In this document: positions 47,196-58,240 of the stretch, in pieces | Position numbering within the stretch: the stretch's first letter is position 1 | How the letters are laid out: each line of letters begins with the position of its first letter | Origin: Gammaproteobacteria bacterium | GTDB taxonomy: Bacteria; Pseudomonadota; Gammaproteobacteria; Burkholderiales; Nitrosomonadaceae | Assembly (NCBI GenBank): GCA_015709635.1 | Contig: CP054180.1 | Span: 2,542,001 to 2,606,000, forward strand | DNA length: 64,000 nt | Direction: 5' to 3' | The notes under the pieces: generated by a model | The model's input: the letters and a program-made list of their open reading frames with translations, nothing else | The model's database searches: none | Told to the model about the DNA's origin: nothing | Program-made: the position numbers and the translations under genes

Positions 47196-48647
47196 ATGGA
47201 TTTTCTACCCGTTTTTCTCGATATTAAAAATAAAATGTGCCTGGTTGTCGGCGGCGGCGAAGTTGCCACACGCAAAGTCCAGTTGCTGCTGCAAGCCGGC
47301 GCTCAGGTCTCGGTGGTATCACCCGAATTAAATTTCGAACTGAATGAATACCGCATGCTCGGCAAGATTCAGCATTTAGCTACAAATTTTCAAGCCGATC
47401 AGCTGAGAAACCCGGCGCTTGTCATCGCCGCAACCGATGATCGCGACACCAACCGGCAAGTATCCGCAGCCGCGCAACAACGGCAGATCCCCGTCAATGT
47501 CGTGGATAATCCGGATCTTTGCACGTTCATCATGCCATCCATCGTGGACCGTTCACCGCTGCTGATTGCTATCTCCAGCGGCGGCCAATCTCCGGTTCTG
47601 GCGCGATTACTGCGCGCTCAGCTCGAGACCATGATCCCGGCCGCTTATGGACGCCTTGCTGCAATTGCGGGCAAATTCCGTGAGCGCGTCAAACAACACT
47701 TCACGCACCCGGAGAAGCGTCGCATTTTCTGGGAAAAAACGCTGCAAGGCCGCTTTGCGGCAATGGTATTGGCCGGGAAGGATAAAGCCGCACAGGATTA
47801 TTTGTTGCAATCGTTGCAGCAGGAAAAAGACGAATCGCCGCAAGGTGAGGTTTATCTCGTCGGTGCGGGACCAGGTAACCCGGATTTACTGACGTTTCGC
47901 GCCATGCGCCTGATGCAGCAAGCCGATGCCGTCGTTTATGACCGCCTGGTATCGCCCGCGATTCTCGATATGGTGCGCCGCGACGCCACACGCATTTATG
48001 CCGGTAAAGAGCGCAACCGCCATACGCTGGCGCAGGAGTCGATCAATCAATTACTGGTGCGGCTGGCGCAAGAAGGCAAGCGAGTACTGCGGCTCAAAGG
48101 CGGCGACCCGTTTATTTTCGGCCGTGGCGGTGAAGAAATCGAAACCTTGGCCGCACACCATATTCCCTTTCAGGTGGTACCCGGCATTACCGCCGCTTCG
48201 GGTGTCGCGGCATATGCCGGTATTCCATTGACGCACCGGGATTATGCGCAATCGTGTATTTTCGTCACCGGCCATCTGAAGAACAACAGCATCGACCTCG
48301 ACTGGCTGCATCTCGCACGCCCCCATCAAACTATCGTGATCTATATGGGATTGCTGGGATTGTCCGTACTCTGCCAGCAGTTGATCGCGCATGGCCTGCC
48401 GGATAGCACACCCGCCGCCATCATTCAGCAGGGCACGATGCAGAAACAAAAAATCGTGACCGGCACACTGCAAACATTACCCGGTCTGGCAGAAGCCGCC
48501 CATTTGACTCCGCCCACACTGATCATCGTTGGCGAAGTCGTCAAGCTCCATCGGAATCTTGCATGGTTCGAACCAGCTTTAGATTCAGAAAATGCGCAAG
48601 CAAATATTATGACATTGGAACCTGAAACCAAGCAGCCACTCGAATAA
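47196..48647 (+). CDS. cysG: Siroheme synthase CysG
   Basis: 483 residues from the ATG at 47196, which gives the usual N-terminus MDFLPVFLDIK; an in-frame TTG at 47178 is possible. The N-terminal part (about 1-215) is the precorrin-2 dehydrogenase/ferrochelatase with VVGGGEVATRKVQLLLQAGA and MPSIVDRSPL. The C-terminal part (about 216-460) is the uroporphyrinogen-III methyltransferase with GAGPGNPDLLT and RLKGGDPFIFGRGGEE. One protein thus makes siroheme for sulfite and nitrite reductases. It stands alone between pstS and nadC. Confidence 0.96.
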   Translation: MDFLPVFLDIKNKMCLVVGGGEVATRKVQLLLQAGAQVSVVSPELNFELNEYRMLGKIQHLATNFQADQLRNPALVIAATDDRDTNRQVSAAAQQRQIPVNVVDNPDLCTFIMPSIVDRSPLLIAISSGGQSPVLARLLRAQLETMIPAAYGRLAAIAGKFRERVKQHFTHPEKRRIFWEKTLQGRFAAMVLAGKDKAAQDYLLQSLQQEKDESPQGEVYLVGAGPGNPDLLTFRAMRLMQQADAVVYDRLVSPAILDMVRRDATRIYAGKERNRHTLAQESINQLLVRLAQEGKRVLRLKGGDPFIFGRGGEEIETLAAHHIPFQVVPGITAASGVAAYAGIPLTHRDYAQSCIFVTGHLKNNSIDLDWLHLARPHQTIVIYMGLLGLSVLCQQLIAHGLPDSTPAAIIQQGTMQKQKIVTGTLQTLPGLAEAAHLTPPTLIIVGEVVKLHRNLAWFEPALDSENAQANIMTLEPETKQPLE

Positions 48648-48673
48648 AAAAGCCAGCTTGCACACGACCATTT

Positions 48674-49528
48674 TTATCCCGGCTCGGCAAAGCGCATCGA
48701 TAAATCGATCGCCTGGATATTCTTGGTCAAACTGCCGATCGATATCCGGTCAACACCCGTTTCGGCCACCTGGCGTACATTTTCCAATGAAATGTTACCG
48801 GATGCTTCCAGTATCACCGGTTCACCCGCTTGTCTGCGGGTCAGCGCCACCGCATCCGCTAGCTGATCCAGCGCGAAATTATCCAGCAACACCATGCGGG
48901 CACCTGCTGCCAAAGCTTCCTGCAATTCTTGCAGTGACTCCACCTCAATCTGTATAAAAACGTTGGGTGGCACAATTTTCATCGCTTTCTGTAAAGCCGG
49001 TTGGATGCCGCCTGCCGCGATGATGTGATTTTCCTTGATCAGGATGCCGTCGTATAAACCAATACGGTGATTGACACCACCACCGCAGGTGACCGCGAAT
49101 TTTTGCGCCAGCCGCAATCCCGGTAACGTTTTGCGGGTATCGACGATCACCGCCCGAGTACCCGCGATGGCACTTGTAAACCGCCGCGTTTGCGTCGCCA
49201 CGGCGGACAATAGCTGCAGAAAGTTTAACGCGGAGCGCTCTGCTGTCAGCAATGTACGCGCTGGCCCTTTAATTTCGCACAGCTTCTGCCCCGCTTGCAC
49301 GCTATCGCCATCACGGGCAAACCAGTCAATCACCGTATCGGGTGCTAACGATACAAAACATCGCTCAAACCATTGCGTACCGCACAAAATAGCACTTTCA
49401 CGGCTGATCACCGCGGCTTGCAGTACTTTTCCGCTTGGAATCAGTAATGCCGTCAGGTCACCGCTGCCGATATCCTCATGTAACGCCCGCTGTACGTTGT
49501 CGCAAATTTCGTCGTGTAAATTTTGCAA
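48674..49528 (-). CDS. nadC: Nicotinate-nucleotide pyrophosphorylase (quinolinate PRTase)
   Basis: 284 residues from a TTG start with AAGGAT 5 bases upstream. Motifs ALHEDIGSGDLTA, LLTAERSALNFLQ, DTRKTLPGLR, GGGVNHRIGLYDGILIKENH and LEASGNISLENV define NadC. It turns quinolinate and PRPP into nicotinate mononucleotide in de novo NAD synthesis. Convergent with cysG. Confidence 0.97.
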   Translation of the reverse strand: MQNLHDEICDNVQRALHEDIGSGDLTALLIPSGKVLQAAVISRESAILCGTQWFERCFVSLAPDTVIDWFARDGDSVQAGQKLCEIKGPARTLLTAERSALNFLQLLSAVATQTRRFTSAIAGTRAVIVDTRKTLPGLRLAQKFAVTCGGGVNHRIGLYDGILIKENHIIAAGGIQPALQKAMKIVPPNVFIQIEVESLQELQEALAAGARMVLLDNFALDQLADAVALTRRQAGEPVILEASGNISLENVRQVAETGVDRISIGSLTKNIQAIDLSMRFAEPG

Positions 49529-49639
49529 TTTTTATCCTTAGCTACTCTGTCAAACCGTGCATTATAGTTTACTCAAACTGTTCCCTTACGCCCATCGAAC
49601 GGCTAGTATATCGATTGACCAGCGGAATAAGGAGACGGT

Positions 49640-51127
49640 ATGTCCGGTGCATTTGACTTGATCTTTTTTAGCATTGCCACAATGCTAGGTGTGGCCGCTG
49701 TCGGTTTAATCGTCGTCTGGTTTATCCAGGACGTAACACAAAAAAAGCACTCGATTCTACGCAATTATCCAGTCATCGGCCGTTTGCGTTATTTTTTCGA
49801 AATCCAGGGCAAGTATTTCCGGCAATATTTCTTCGCCAACGACCGCGACGAGATGCCGTTCAATCGCGCCACACGCGGCTGGATCTATAAAAACTCCAAA
49901 AATAAAGGCAGCCTGGTTGGTTTCGGCTCCACTAACGACTTGCGCCAGCCGGGTTCGATCATTTTCGTCAACGCCGCTTTCCCGATTCAGGAAGAAGATC
50001 AGTTGCCGACGCCGTCACTGTATATTGGCGAGGGTTACTGCGAGCAACCGTTTGAAGCAAAATCCATCATCAATATCAGCGGCATGAGTTACGGCGCCAT
50101 TTCCAAACCGGCAGTGCGGGCATTGTCGCTCGGCGCCGCACAAGCGGGTTGCTGGATGAATACCGGCGAAGGCGGATTGGCGCCGTACCATTTGGAAGGC
50201 AACTGCGATTTGATCATGCAAATCGGTACTGCAAAGTACGGCATCCGCGATGAGCACGGCAATTTCTCGCCGCAACGCGCGAAAGAGTTAAGCAAAGTGG
50301 TCAAAGCCTTTGAGATTAAGTTGTCGCAAGGCGCAAAACCCGGCAAGGGCGGCTTGCTGCCGGCGGGTAAAGTGCATGAAGAAATTGCCGCGATCCGCGG
50401 CATCCCGGTGCATCAGGACTCGATCAGCCCGAACCGCCACAAGGACATCAACAATATCGACGAATTGCTTGACAAAATCAGTTATATCCGTGAATTGACC
50501 GGTCGCCCGGTCGGCATCAAAACCGCGATTGGCGGGTGGAATTTCATCAATGAACTGTGCGACAACATCAACCGCCGCGGCCTCGACTATGCGCCGGATT
50601 TTCTGACCATCGATGGCGGCGAAGGCGGCAGCGGCGCCGCACCGCAAACGCTGATGGATCACGTCAGCCTGCCGATCGCAGAAGCGTTGCCGCGCGTAGT
50701 CGATGCTTTGCTGCAATCCGATCTGAAGAAACGCATTTATGTAGTGGCTGCCGGAAAATTGGTGACATCGGCGGAAGGCGCCTGGGCGCTCTGCGCCGGT
50801 GCCGATTTTGTCAACACCGCGCGCGGTTTCATGTTTTCACTCGGTTGCATCCAGGCGATGCGCTGCCATCTGAATACCTGCCCGACCGGTATTACAACGC
50901 ACGATGAACGGCTGCAAAACGGTTTGGTCGTGGAAGAAAAATATCTGCGCGTCGCAAACTACGCCCGGAATGTTAGCAAAGAGATTAACATGATCGCCCA
51001 TTCATGCGGCTTACGCCATGCACGGGAATTCAAACGCGAACATGTGCGTATTGTCGAAACCGCCGGAAAGAGCGTAGCGCTGAATATTCTTTACCCTTAC
51101 CCGGAACCTTCGAGGAAAAAAATGTAG
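49640..51127 (+). CDS. FMN-binding glutamate synthase family protein
   Basis: 495 residues. An N-terminal transmembrane segment (about residues 8-30) is followed by a GltB-like FMN/iron-sulfur TIM barrel with INISGMSYGAISKPAVRAL, GAKPGKGGLLPAGKV, DSISPNRHKDI, LTIDGGEGGSGAAPQTL and a Cys-containing end (CHLNTCPTGITTH). Unlike true glutamate synthase it lacks the amidotransferase domain and is membrane anchored. The family is widespread, its reaction not settled. AAGGAG precedes the ATG. A MITE-like palindrome follows 46 bases after the stop. Confidence 0.9.
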   Translation: MSGAFDLIFFSIATMLGVAAVGLIVVWFIQDVTQKKHSILRNYPVIGRLRYFFEIQGKYFRQYFFANDRDEMPFNRATRGWIYKNSKNKGSLVGFGSTNDLRQPGSIIFVNAAFPIQEEDQLPTPSLYIGEGYCEQPFEAKSIINISGMSYGAISKPAVRALSLGAAQAGCWMNTGEGGLAPYHLEGNCDLIMQIGTAKYGIRDEHGNFSPQRAKELSKVVKAFEIKLSQGAKPGKGGLLPAGKVHEEIAAIRGIPVHQDSISPNRHKDINNIDELLDKISYIRELTGRPVGIKTAIGGWNFINELCDNINRRGLDYAPDFLTIDGGEGGSGAAPQTLMDHVSLPIAEALPRVVDALLQSDLKKRIYVVAAGKLVTSAEGAWALCAGADFVNTARGFMFSLGCIQAMRCHLNTCPTGITTHDERLQNGLVVEEKYLRVANYARNVSKEINMIAHSCGLRHAREFKREHVRIVETAGKSVALNILYPYPEPSRKKM

Positions 51128-51173
51128 TTTCTCAGTTGGTTCACTGTTTTATTCCACTCGGTATCGATCCCAA

Positions 51174-51317
51174 GGAAACTCTGAAAAAGGTAGCGAGCGA
51201 CGGCCAAACAAGGTGAAATCAAGAAAAAAAGCGCATTTTATGAGTGGTAAAAATGAGCATTCTTGAACCTGATTTCAACGCAGCACGGCCGAGTGCAGTA
51301 GTTTTTCAGAGCTTTCC
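51174..51317. repeat. MITE-like imperfect palindrome, 144 bp
   Basis: The ends GGAAACTCTGAAAAA (51174-51188) and TTTTTCAGAGCTTTCC (51302-51317) are inverted copies with one extra base. The complementarity continues inward with gaps (GAAATCA and TGATTTC; GCGCATTTT and AAAAATGAGC; GGCC pairs). The whole element can fold into one long hairpin. No coding capacity. It ends before the GGDEF/EAL gene and may stop transcription from upstream. Confidence 0.75.
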
Positions 51318-51415
51318 CAAACATAACCCCTCAATTTACACACTTTCATCATACTGAGAATAAGGGGAAAAAAGCCTCCTAAACAGCGCTTAAGTCTATT
51401 ATTCAATTACCGATA

Positions 51416-54400
51416 ATGTATGCCTTACGCGTAAAACTCACCTACTGGCCACCAACAAATCAAACAATGTTTCGTTTTTTTATCAATCAGGATGACAAGA
51501 AGATCCGTGTTGTCAGCGGACTGACGCTGAGTATCCTTATCCTGGCAGCAGGTTTCTTTGGTTACAGGGTCATACAACCGCAAACGGAGGCTACGGTCAC
51601 CTCAGGGCTCAGAATCGCGTTAGAAAATACCGTCAAGCTGATCGAGAATCGGATTTCACACTCCCTATCCAATACCCGGACAGTCTCTGAAAATATCAAT
51701 CTGTCCCAAAGCCTGGAAAAAATTTATTCCGCTGAATCCAATGCTGCAGACATTTCCGAACTATGGCAGGGTGCGAGGAAAGTACTGAATACCGGTCTTG
51801 TCGGCATTAGGATCTATGATGCCCAAAATAATCTCATCGTGGATGCCGGTATCAATTCCGGTCACTCGAGTCCAGGTATCGAACTGAATACGGAACCCGA
51901 TATTCTCTCGGTATTATTATGGGAGAAGCAGTTCATTATTCGTAACACCCTGCAGATTCTGAATGACAGGAATCATTTCATTGGCCGGGTCGTCACCGAA
52001 GAACTCATACCGGATCTCACGGAGATCTTCGCAGAGACTGCCTTGATCGGCCGAACAGGCGACTTCCTCCTGTGCGCAGCGGCCAAAGGAAGCAATCGTG
52101 AGGTAAATTGCTTCCTGCGCACAACGGATGGAAATCAATTGAAACGCATGCAGCGCATCATGCACGGCAAGCCGTTGCCGGTACATTTTGCGTTGGCAGG
52201 ACAACACGGCATTCAATTCACCAAGGATTACCGGCAAATTAACGTCGTAGCAGCCCACTCGCCCGTTGCCTATGGCTTGGGCGCAGTGCTCAAGATGGAT
52301 GAAGAAGAATTGTACGGTGATCTTCCGTATCAGTTAAAAAAGATTTCGTTTTATCTGATTTTGCTTGTCTTTGCCGGTATGACAATGGTTTATTGGTTGA
52401 CCAGACCGCTCATTCACAAAACAATAAAATCGAAGAATGCTTCGATCAGAGCACATAAGGGATTGATACAAGCAAAAAACAACGCTGAGAAAATTTCAGC
52501 GGAGCTGACCGCATACTTGAATGCCATCGGCAAGCTTACGTTAATTTCAATCACGGATCGTAAAGGCAAGATCATTCAAGTCAATGAGAAATTTTGTGAA
52601 ATCAGCGGCTATACGCCAGCAGAATTGATCGGTCAAAATCATCGCATTCTGAATTCATGCACGCATCCCCAGTCGTTTTTCACCGAAATGTGGGCAACGA
52701 TTTCAAAAGGCCAAACCTGGCATCAGGAAATCTGTAACCGCAATAAATCGGGCAAACTCTATTGGGTCGATTCAACGATAGTGCCGCTTACCAATGCGAA
52801 CGGAAAAATCGATCGTTACCTTTCCGTACGGGTAGACGTTACCGCACACAAGCAAAAGGATCTTGATCTGAACGAACGGCTCAAGGAAAGCAATTGCCTG
52901 TATCAGGTGCGCAATTATCTGGAATGGGATCAAGATAGTGAAATAACCTGTCAGCACGTATTGAAATCGTTAACGCAAGCGTTGCAGTTCCCGGATATAG
53001 CCGTCGCTTCGATTATTCTTGGAGGCAAACAATCCGCTACCACCGGATTTCAAGATCATCTTCCGAATAGCCTGAGCGCTCCGATTATTGTCAATGGACA
53101 AATATGCGGGGAATTAAAAGTATCCTACACGCAGGATTTTCCATTTGCCTTACCTTACGAGCAGCATCTTACCGATACGATTGCGCATGATCTGGGCCGT
53201 TGGTTCGAACGCAAAGAAGCAGAAAAGCGCATCATCGAAATGACCACGCATGATGCATTAACCGGGCTGCCCAACCGGCATTTGCTGCAAGACCGTATCG
53301 AACAGACGCTGATTCATGATGCGCGCAGCCAGAAGCATATGGCGGTGCTCTTTATCGATCTGGATCATTTCAAAACGATCAACGATTCACTCGGTCACGA
53401 TATCGGCGATCTGCTGTTGCAAGCGGTCGCAGAGAGATTGCTGACTTGCGTGCGCAGTGAAGATACCGTCGCCCGCCAAGGAGGGGACGAATTTATCGTG
53501 GTACTCAATTCCATTGCAGAATCTCTGGATGCGGCCAAAGTGGCGCAAAAGATTCTCGATGCACTGATGCGACCTTATTATATTCATAAGAATGAATTAC
53601 ATATTTGCGGCAGCATCGGTATCGCGGTTTTCCCGGAAGACGGCATAAATGCCGAAACACTGTTAAAAAACGGCGATGTTGCCATGTATCACGCCAAAGA
53701 GAACGGCCGCAACAATTACCAGTTTTTTACCGATGAGCTCAATAAATCCGCTCACGAAAGACATACACTCGGTCTCGATTTACGCTACGCGCTGGAACGC
53801 AATGAGCTGGTTTTATTTTACCAGCCGATCATGGACATGCCGGATCGTCAGCTGCATGGTGTTGAAGCGCTGCTGCGCTGGCGGCACCCCGAGCATAAAC
53901 TGATCACCCCGGATAAATTTATCAACTTGGCGGAAGAAACCGGTTTAATTATTCCGATCGGCGAATGGGTGTTAAAAACAGTGTGCGAGCAAATCAAAGT
54001 CTGGCAAGCGCAGGGCTATCACGTACCGAAGGTCGCCATAAATCTATCGGCGCGGCAATTCCGCGACAAGGAATTGATCAATAACATTGCCCGGATTTTG
54101 CAAGAAACCGGTGTCGCAGCAAAGTACATCACGCTGGAAATCACCGAAAGCATGCTGGTCGATAACATCGAAAAAGTCGCGGAAACGCTGAATCAGCTCA
54201 ATGCCATGGGTATCCGCATTTCTATTGACGATTTCGGCACCGGGTATTCCAGCCTCAGTTATCTGAAGCGCTTCCCGATTCATACCCTCAAAATCGACCG
54301 CACCTTTGTGCGCGATATCGCAACCGACCGCAGCGACCGTGCCATTGTCGCCACCATCATTGCAATGGCACACAGCCTGGAAATGGATGTTACTGCAGAA

Positions 54401-54565
54401 GGCATAGAAACCGAGGAGCAGCTCGATCTCTTGATTGCGCAGCAATGTAATCACTATCAAGGCTATTATTTCAGCAAGCCGGTTGCCGCGGCAGAAATCG
54501 AATCGATACTTGCCAGCCCGGTGCTACAAAAAAACAAAGTCCGCGCTATCCGTTCGGCAAAATAG
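51416..54565 (+). CDS. Membrane sensor with Cache-like, PAS, GAF-like, GGDEF and EAL domains
   Basis: 1049 residues. A transmembrane segment at about 34-52 and a second near 307-328 enclose a periplasmic sensor of Cache type. Inside the cell follow a PAS/PAC (about 370-490), a GAF-like region (about 495-605), GGDEF (about 615-775) and EAL (about 785-1035). The cyclase motif RQGGDEF is intact with an RxxD inhibitory site (RSED) before it. [15 protein letters not shown] and LKIDRTF are present. It links an external signal to cyclic di-GMP. The start is uncertain; ATG at 51467 is an alternative. Confidence 0.92.
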   Translation: MYALRVKLTYWPPTNQTMFRFFINQDDKKIRVVSGLTLSILILAAGFFGYRVIQPQTEATVTSGLRIALENTVKLIENRISHSLSNTRTVSENINLSQSLEKIYSAESNAADISELWQGARKVLNTGLVGIRIYDAQNNLIVDAGINSGHSSPGIELNTEPDILSVLLWEKQFIIRNTLQILNDRNHFIGRVVTEELIPDLTEIFAETALIGRTGDFLLCAAAKGSNREVNCFLRTTDGNQLKRMQRIMHGKPLPVHFALAGQHGIQFTKDYRQINVVAAHSPVAYGLGAVLKMDEEELYGDLPYQLKKISFYLILLVFAGMTMVYWLTRPLIHKTIKSKNASIRAHKGLIQAKNNAEKISAELTAYLNAIGKLTLISITDRKGKIIQVNEKFCEISGYTPAELIGQNHRILNSCTHPQSFFTEMWATISKGQTWHQEICNRNKSGKLYWVDSTIVPLTNANGKIDRYLSVRVDVTAHKQKDLDLNERLKESNCLYQVRNYLEWDQDSEITCQHVLKSLTQALQFPDIAVASIILGGKQSATTGFQDHLPNSLSAPIIVNGQICGELKVSYTQDFPFALPYEQHLTDTIAHDLGRWFERKEAEKRIIEMTTHDALTGLPNRHLLQDRIEQTLIHDARSQKHMAVLFIDLDHFKTINDSLGHDIGDLLLQAVAERLLTCVRSEDTVARQGGDEFIVVLNSIAESLDAAKVAQKILDALMRPYYIHKNELHICGSIGIAVFPEDGINAETLLKNGDVAMYHAKENGRNNYQFFTDELNKSAHERHTLGLDLRYALERNELVLFYQPIMDMPDRQLHGVEALLRWRHPEHKLITPDKFINLAEETGLIIPIGEWVLKTVCEQIKVWQAQGYHVPKVAINLSARQFRDKELINNIARILQETGVAAKYITLEITESMLVDNIEKVAETLNQLNAMGIRISIDDFGTGYSSLSYLKRFPIHTLKIDRTFVRDIATDRSDRAIVATIIAMAHSLEMDVTAEGIETEEQLDLLIAQQCNHYQGYYFSKPVAAAEIESILASPVLQKNKVRAIRSAK

Positions 54566-54571
54566 CCGGCT

Positions 54572-54600
54572 CTTGAAATTTCACCCCTCTCCCCCCACGT
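54572..54600 (+). promoter_or_regulatory. Sigma32 (heat-shock) promoter of clpB
   Basis: CTTGAAA (54572-54578), a 14-base spacer and CCCCACGT (54593-54600) match the sigma32 consensus CTTGAAA-N13-17-CCCCATnT closely. It lies 31 bases before the clpB ATG, in the 66-base gap after the GGDEF/EAL gene. Confidence 0.75.
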
Positions 54601-54631
54601 AGGCAGCAATAACCTACCACGGGAGAATTTC

Positions 54632-57220
54632 ATGCGTTTCGACAAACTCACGACCAAATTCCAACAAGCGTTCGCAGATGCGCAGAGTATCGCGGTCGGC
54701 CAGGATAATCCAGCCATCGAACCGCAACATCTGCTGCTGGCATTGCTGCAACAGGAAGACGGCAGCACGCTCTCTTTACTGCAACGCTCCGGTGTTAACA
54801 CGGCGCCGTTGCTGGAAAGCGTCAAGCAAAGCGTGCAACGCTTGCCGAAAGTGGAAAATACCGGCGGGGAGGTCAACATTTCCCGCACCTTGAATAATCT
54901 GCTCAATCTGGCGGATAAGGAAGCGCAAAAACGCAACGACCAATTCATCGCGTCGGAAATGTTCCTGCTTGCGCTGCTGCAAGACAAAGGCGATATTGGC
55001 GCACTGCTGAAACAACATGGTGCCAATGCCGCGGCGCTGGAGCGCGCCATCAATACCATCCGCGGCGGTGAACAAGTCAGCAGCGCGGAAGCTGAAAGCA
55101 GCCGTGAAGCATTGAAAAAATACACTCTGGATCTCACCGAACGGGCGCGCCAAGGCAAACTGGATCCGGTCATCGGACGCGACGATGAAATCCGCCGCGC
55201 GATACAAGTGCTGCAGCGGCGTACCAAAAATAATCCGGTGCTGATCGGTGAACCGGGCGTGGGTAAAACTGCCATCGTCGAAGGCTTGGCGCAGCGTATT
55301 GTCAACGGGGAAGTGCCGGAAAGCCTGAAAGACAAACGCGTTCTCTCTCTGGATATGGCCGCCCTACTGGCCGGTGCCAAGTATCGCGGCGAATTTGAAG
55401 AGCGTCTCAAATCGGTACTGAAAGAACTCTCGCAGGATGAAGGAAAAACCATTGTTTTCATCGACGAGTTGCATACCATGGTGGGTGCCGGTAAAGCGGA
55501 AGGCGCAATGGACGCCGGCAATATGCTGAAACCGGCATTGGCGCGCGGTGAATTACACTGCGTCGGCGCGACCACTCTCGACGAATACCGTAAATATATT
55601 GAGAAAGACGCTGCGCTGGAACGGCGTTTCCAAAAAGTGCTGGTGGAAGAACCGACCGTGGAAGCCACCATTGCAATCCTGCGCGGCTTACAGGAGAAAT
55701 ACGAAGTGCATCATGGCGTGGACATCACCGATCCGGCCATCGTCGCGGCTGCGGAATTATCCAATCGCTATATCACCGACCGTTTTCTGCCGGACAAAGC
55801 AATCGATCTAATCGACGAAGCCGCAGCCCGGATCAAAATGGAAATAGATTCCAAACCCGAAGCACTGGATAAACTGGATCGGCGTTTGATCCAATTGAAA
55901 ATCGAACGCGAAGCGATCAAGAAAGAGAAAGATGAGGCATCGCAAAAGCGCCTGCAATTGCTCGAGGATGAAATCAAAGAGAAAGAACGCGAGTACGCCG
56001 ATTTAGAAGAAATCTGGAAAACCGAAAAATTCCAGGTGCAAGGCTCCAAGCAAGTCAAGGAAGAAATGGAGAAAATCAAGCTGGAAATCGAGACCGCTAC
56101 GCGTAAAGGCGATTGGCAAAAAGTCTCGGAACTGCAGTACGGCCGTCTGCCGCAACTGGAAGCGCAACTGCAACAAGCCAACAGCGCTGAAGCCAGCACA
56201 GTAGCCACACCCAAATTATTACGCACGCAAGTCGGTGCGGAAGAAATCGCCGAAGTGGTATCCCGTGCGACCGGTATTCCGGTCTCGAAAATGATGCAGG
56301 GCGAGCGGGAAAAACTGCTGCTGATGGAACAAAAGCTGCATGAGCGGGTTGTCGGCCAGGATGAAGCGGTACGTCTGGTGTCCGACGCCATCCGCCGCTC
56401 CCGCGCCGGTCTGTCCGATCCGAACCGGCCGTATGGCTCTTTCCTGTTCCTGGGACCGACCGGCGTCGGCAAAACAGAGTTATGCAAAGCACTGGCCGGT
56501 TTCCTGTTCGACTCGGAAGAACATTTAATTCGCGTCGACATGTCCGAATTCATGGAAAAACATTCGGTTGCGCGTCTGATCGGCGCACCACCGGGTTATG
56601 TCGGTTATGAAGAAGGCGGCTACTTGACTGAGCTGGTGCGGCGGAAACCTTACGCCGTTATCTTGCTGGATGAAGTGGAAAAAGCGCATCCGGATGTCTT
56701 TAACGTTTTGCTGCAAGTTCTCGACGATGGGCGCATGACCGACGGCCAGGGCCGCACCGTCGATTTCAAAAATACCGTGATTGTCATGACTTCCAATCTT
56801 GGATCGCAAATGATTCAGGAAATGGCCGGCAATTCGTATCAAGTCATCAAAGACGCTGTGATGGGCGAGGTAAAAACATACTTCCGGCCCGAATTCATCA
56901 ATCGTATTGACGAGGTGGTCGTGTTCCACGCCTTGGATCAGAAAAATATTCGGTCCATCGCCAGAATACAATTGCATAACCTCGAAGCGCGATTGGCCAA
57001 ACTTGACATGCGTCTCGATGTCAGCGATGCGGCATTGTCGGCTATTTCTCAAGCGGGCTTTGATCCGGTGTTTGGAGCCCGTCCTTTAAAACGTGCGATC
57101 CAGACGCAAATTGAAAATCCGCTAGCCAAAGAGATTCTGGAAGGAAAATTTGTTGCCAAAGATACCATTAAAGTCGATTACCAGGATGACCAGATCAGTT
57201 TCACGCGTGTAACGGAATAG
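54632..57220 (+). CDS. clpB: ATP-dependent disaggregase ClpB
   Basis: 862 residues. The N-terminal Clp-N repeats (about 1-145) are followed by AAA+ domain 1 with Walker A GEPGVGKT (Lys212), the long coiled-coil middle domain (about 410-525) that marks ClpB, and AAA+ domain 2 with GPTGVGKT (Lys614) and the DEVEKAH Walker B. It resolves protein aggregates with DnaK. A sigma32-type promoter stands directly upstream. The reverse strand has a 401-residue open frame, which is a coding shadow. Confidence 0.98.
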   Translation: MRFDKLTTKFQQAFADAQSIAVGQDNPAIEPQHLLLALLQQEDGSTLSLLQRSGVNTAPLLESVKQSVQRLPKVENTGGEVNISRTLNNLLNLADKEAQKRNDQFIASEMFLLALLQDKGDIGALLKQHGANAAALERAINTIRGGEQVSSAEAESSREALKKYTLDLTERARQGKLDPVIGRDDEIRRAIQVLQRRTKNNPVLIGEPGVGKTAIVEGLAQRIVNGEVPESLKDKRVLSLDMAALLAGAKYRGEFEERLKSVLKELSQDEGKTIVFIDELHTMVGAGKAEGAMDAGNMLKPALARGELHCVGATTLDEYRKYIEKDAALERRFQKVLVEEPTVEATIAILRGLQEKYEVHHGVDITDPAIVAAAELSNRYITDRFLPDKAIDLIDEAAARIKMEIDSKPEALDKLDRRLIQLKIEREAIKKEKDEASQKRLQLLEDEIKEKEREYADLEEIWKTEKFQVQGSKQVKEEMEKIKLEIETATRKGDWQKVSELQYGRLPQLEAQLQQANSAEASTVATPKLLRTQVGAEEIAEVVSRATGIPVSKMMQGEREKLLLMEQKLHERVVGQDEAVRLVSDAIRRSRAGLSDPNRPYGSFLFLGPTGVGKTELCKALAGFLFDSEEHLIRVDMSEFMEKHSVARLIGAPPGYVGYEEGGYLTELVRRKPYAVILLDEVEKAHPDVFNVLLQVLDDGRMTDGQGRTVDFKNTVIVMTSNLGSQMIQEMAGNSYQVIKDAVMGEVKTYFRPEFINRIDEVVVFHALDQKNIRSIARIQLHNLEARLAKLDMRLDVSDAALSAISQAGFDPVFGARPLKRAIQTQIENPLAKEILEGKFVAKDTIKVDYQDDQISFTRVTE

Positions 57221-57354
57221 TAGGATGATGTGAATGAATTCCGCAATGCAACTGGAAACGGGCAGCTGGAAAAAATAGCCCGGGAGACATGGTGAATCTA
57301 CTTAATCAGCTTGAGATTCGGGTAAAATGTATTCTTTTTACCGGGTAGATTGTT

Positions 57355-58239
57355 ATGTTTAAAGGTAGCTTGGTTGCTATCGTTACACCCATGGATGAAG
57401 AGGGCGGATTGGATCTGGATCGCTTCCGCACTCTGCTTGATTTTCACATAGACCAGGGCACCGATGGTGTCGTGGTCGTCGGCACTACCGGTGAATCCCC
57501 GACTGTGGATTTTGATGAGCATCATCTGCTGATGCGTACCGCAGTCGATCACGTGGCCGGACGCATACCGGTGATTGCCGGCACGGGCGCCAACTCAACA
57601 CGCGAAGCTATCGATTTATCGATTTATGCTAAGAATGCCGGTGTTGATGCGTGCCTCTCGGTTGCACCTTACTACAACAAACCGACGCAGGAAGGGTTGT
57701 ATCGACATTTCAAAGCAATCGCCGAAGCCGTTGATATCCCGCATATCTTGTATAACGTCCCGGGAAGAACCGTAGCCGATATCCATAACAACACGGCGTT
57801 ACGCTTGGCGCAGATCCCGAATATTATCGGCATCAAGGACGCAACGGGCGATATCGGGCGTGGTTCCGATTTGTTACAGCGCGCACCGTCCGGTTTTTCC
57901 ATTTATAGCGGAGACGATGTCAGCGCATTAGCCTTTCTGCTGTTAGGTGGGCACGGCATCATTTCAGTCACGGCCAACGTAGCGCCTCGCATGATGCATG
58001 ATATGTGCGCCGCAGCGTTCGCCGGCGACCTCAATACCGCGCGAGCACTCAATAGCAAGCTCCTGCGTTTACACATCGATCTGTTTGTCGAAGCCAACCC
58101 TATCCCAGTGAAATGGGCTGTTGCAGAAATGGGTTTAATCAGCTCTGGAATCCGCCTGCCGCTTACGCCCTTATCCAGCCAGTATCACCAATTGCTGCGT
58201 GAAGCGATGCAATCGGCCAATATCCAAAATAAGAGGTAA
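57355..58239 (+). CDS. dapA: 4-hydroxy-tetrahydrodipicolinate synthase
   Basis: 294 residues. Schiff-base Lys161 in GIKDATGD and the catalytic Tyr in ILYNVPGRT are present, as is the substrate motif GTTGESPT. It condenses pyruvate with aspartate semialdehyde in lysine and diaminopimelate synthesis. A small GGTAAAA/TTTTACC stem (57321-57342) lies in the leader. bamC begins one base after its stop, the same pairing as in E. coli. Confidence 0.97.
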   Translation: MFKGSLVAIVTPMDEEGGLDLDRFRTLLDFHIDQGTDGVVVVGTTGESPTVDFDEHHLLMRTAVDHVAGRIPVIAGTGANSTREAIDLSIYAKNAGVDACLSVAPYYNKPTQEGLYRHFKAIAEAVDIPHILYNVPGRTVADIHNNTALRLAQIPNIIGIKDATGDIGRGSDLLQRAPSGFSIYSGDDVSALAFLLLGGHGIISVTANVAPRMMHDMCAAAFAGDLNTARALNSKLLRLHIDLFVEANPIPVKWAVAEMGLISSGIRLPLTPLSSQYHQLLREAMQSANIQNKR

Positions 58240-58240
58240 G

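Noticed and set aside
54466..55671. 401-residue open frame on the reverse strand of clpB
   Set aside because: Low-complexity Ser/Arg-rich translation without start signals or domains; a coding shadow of clpB.
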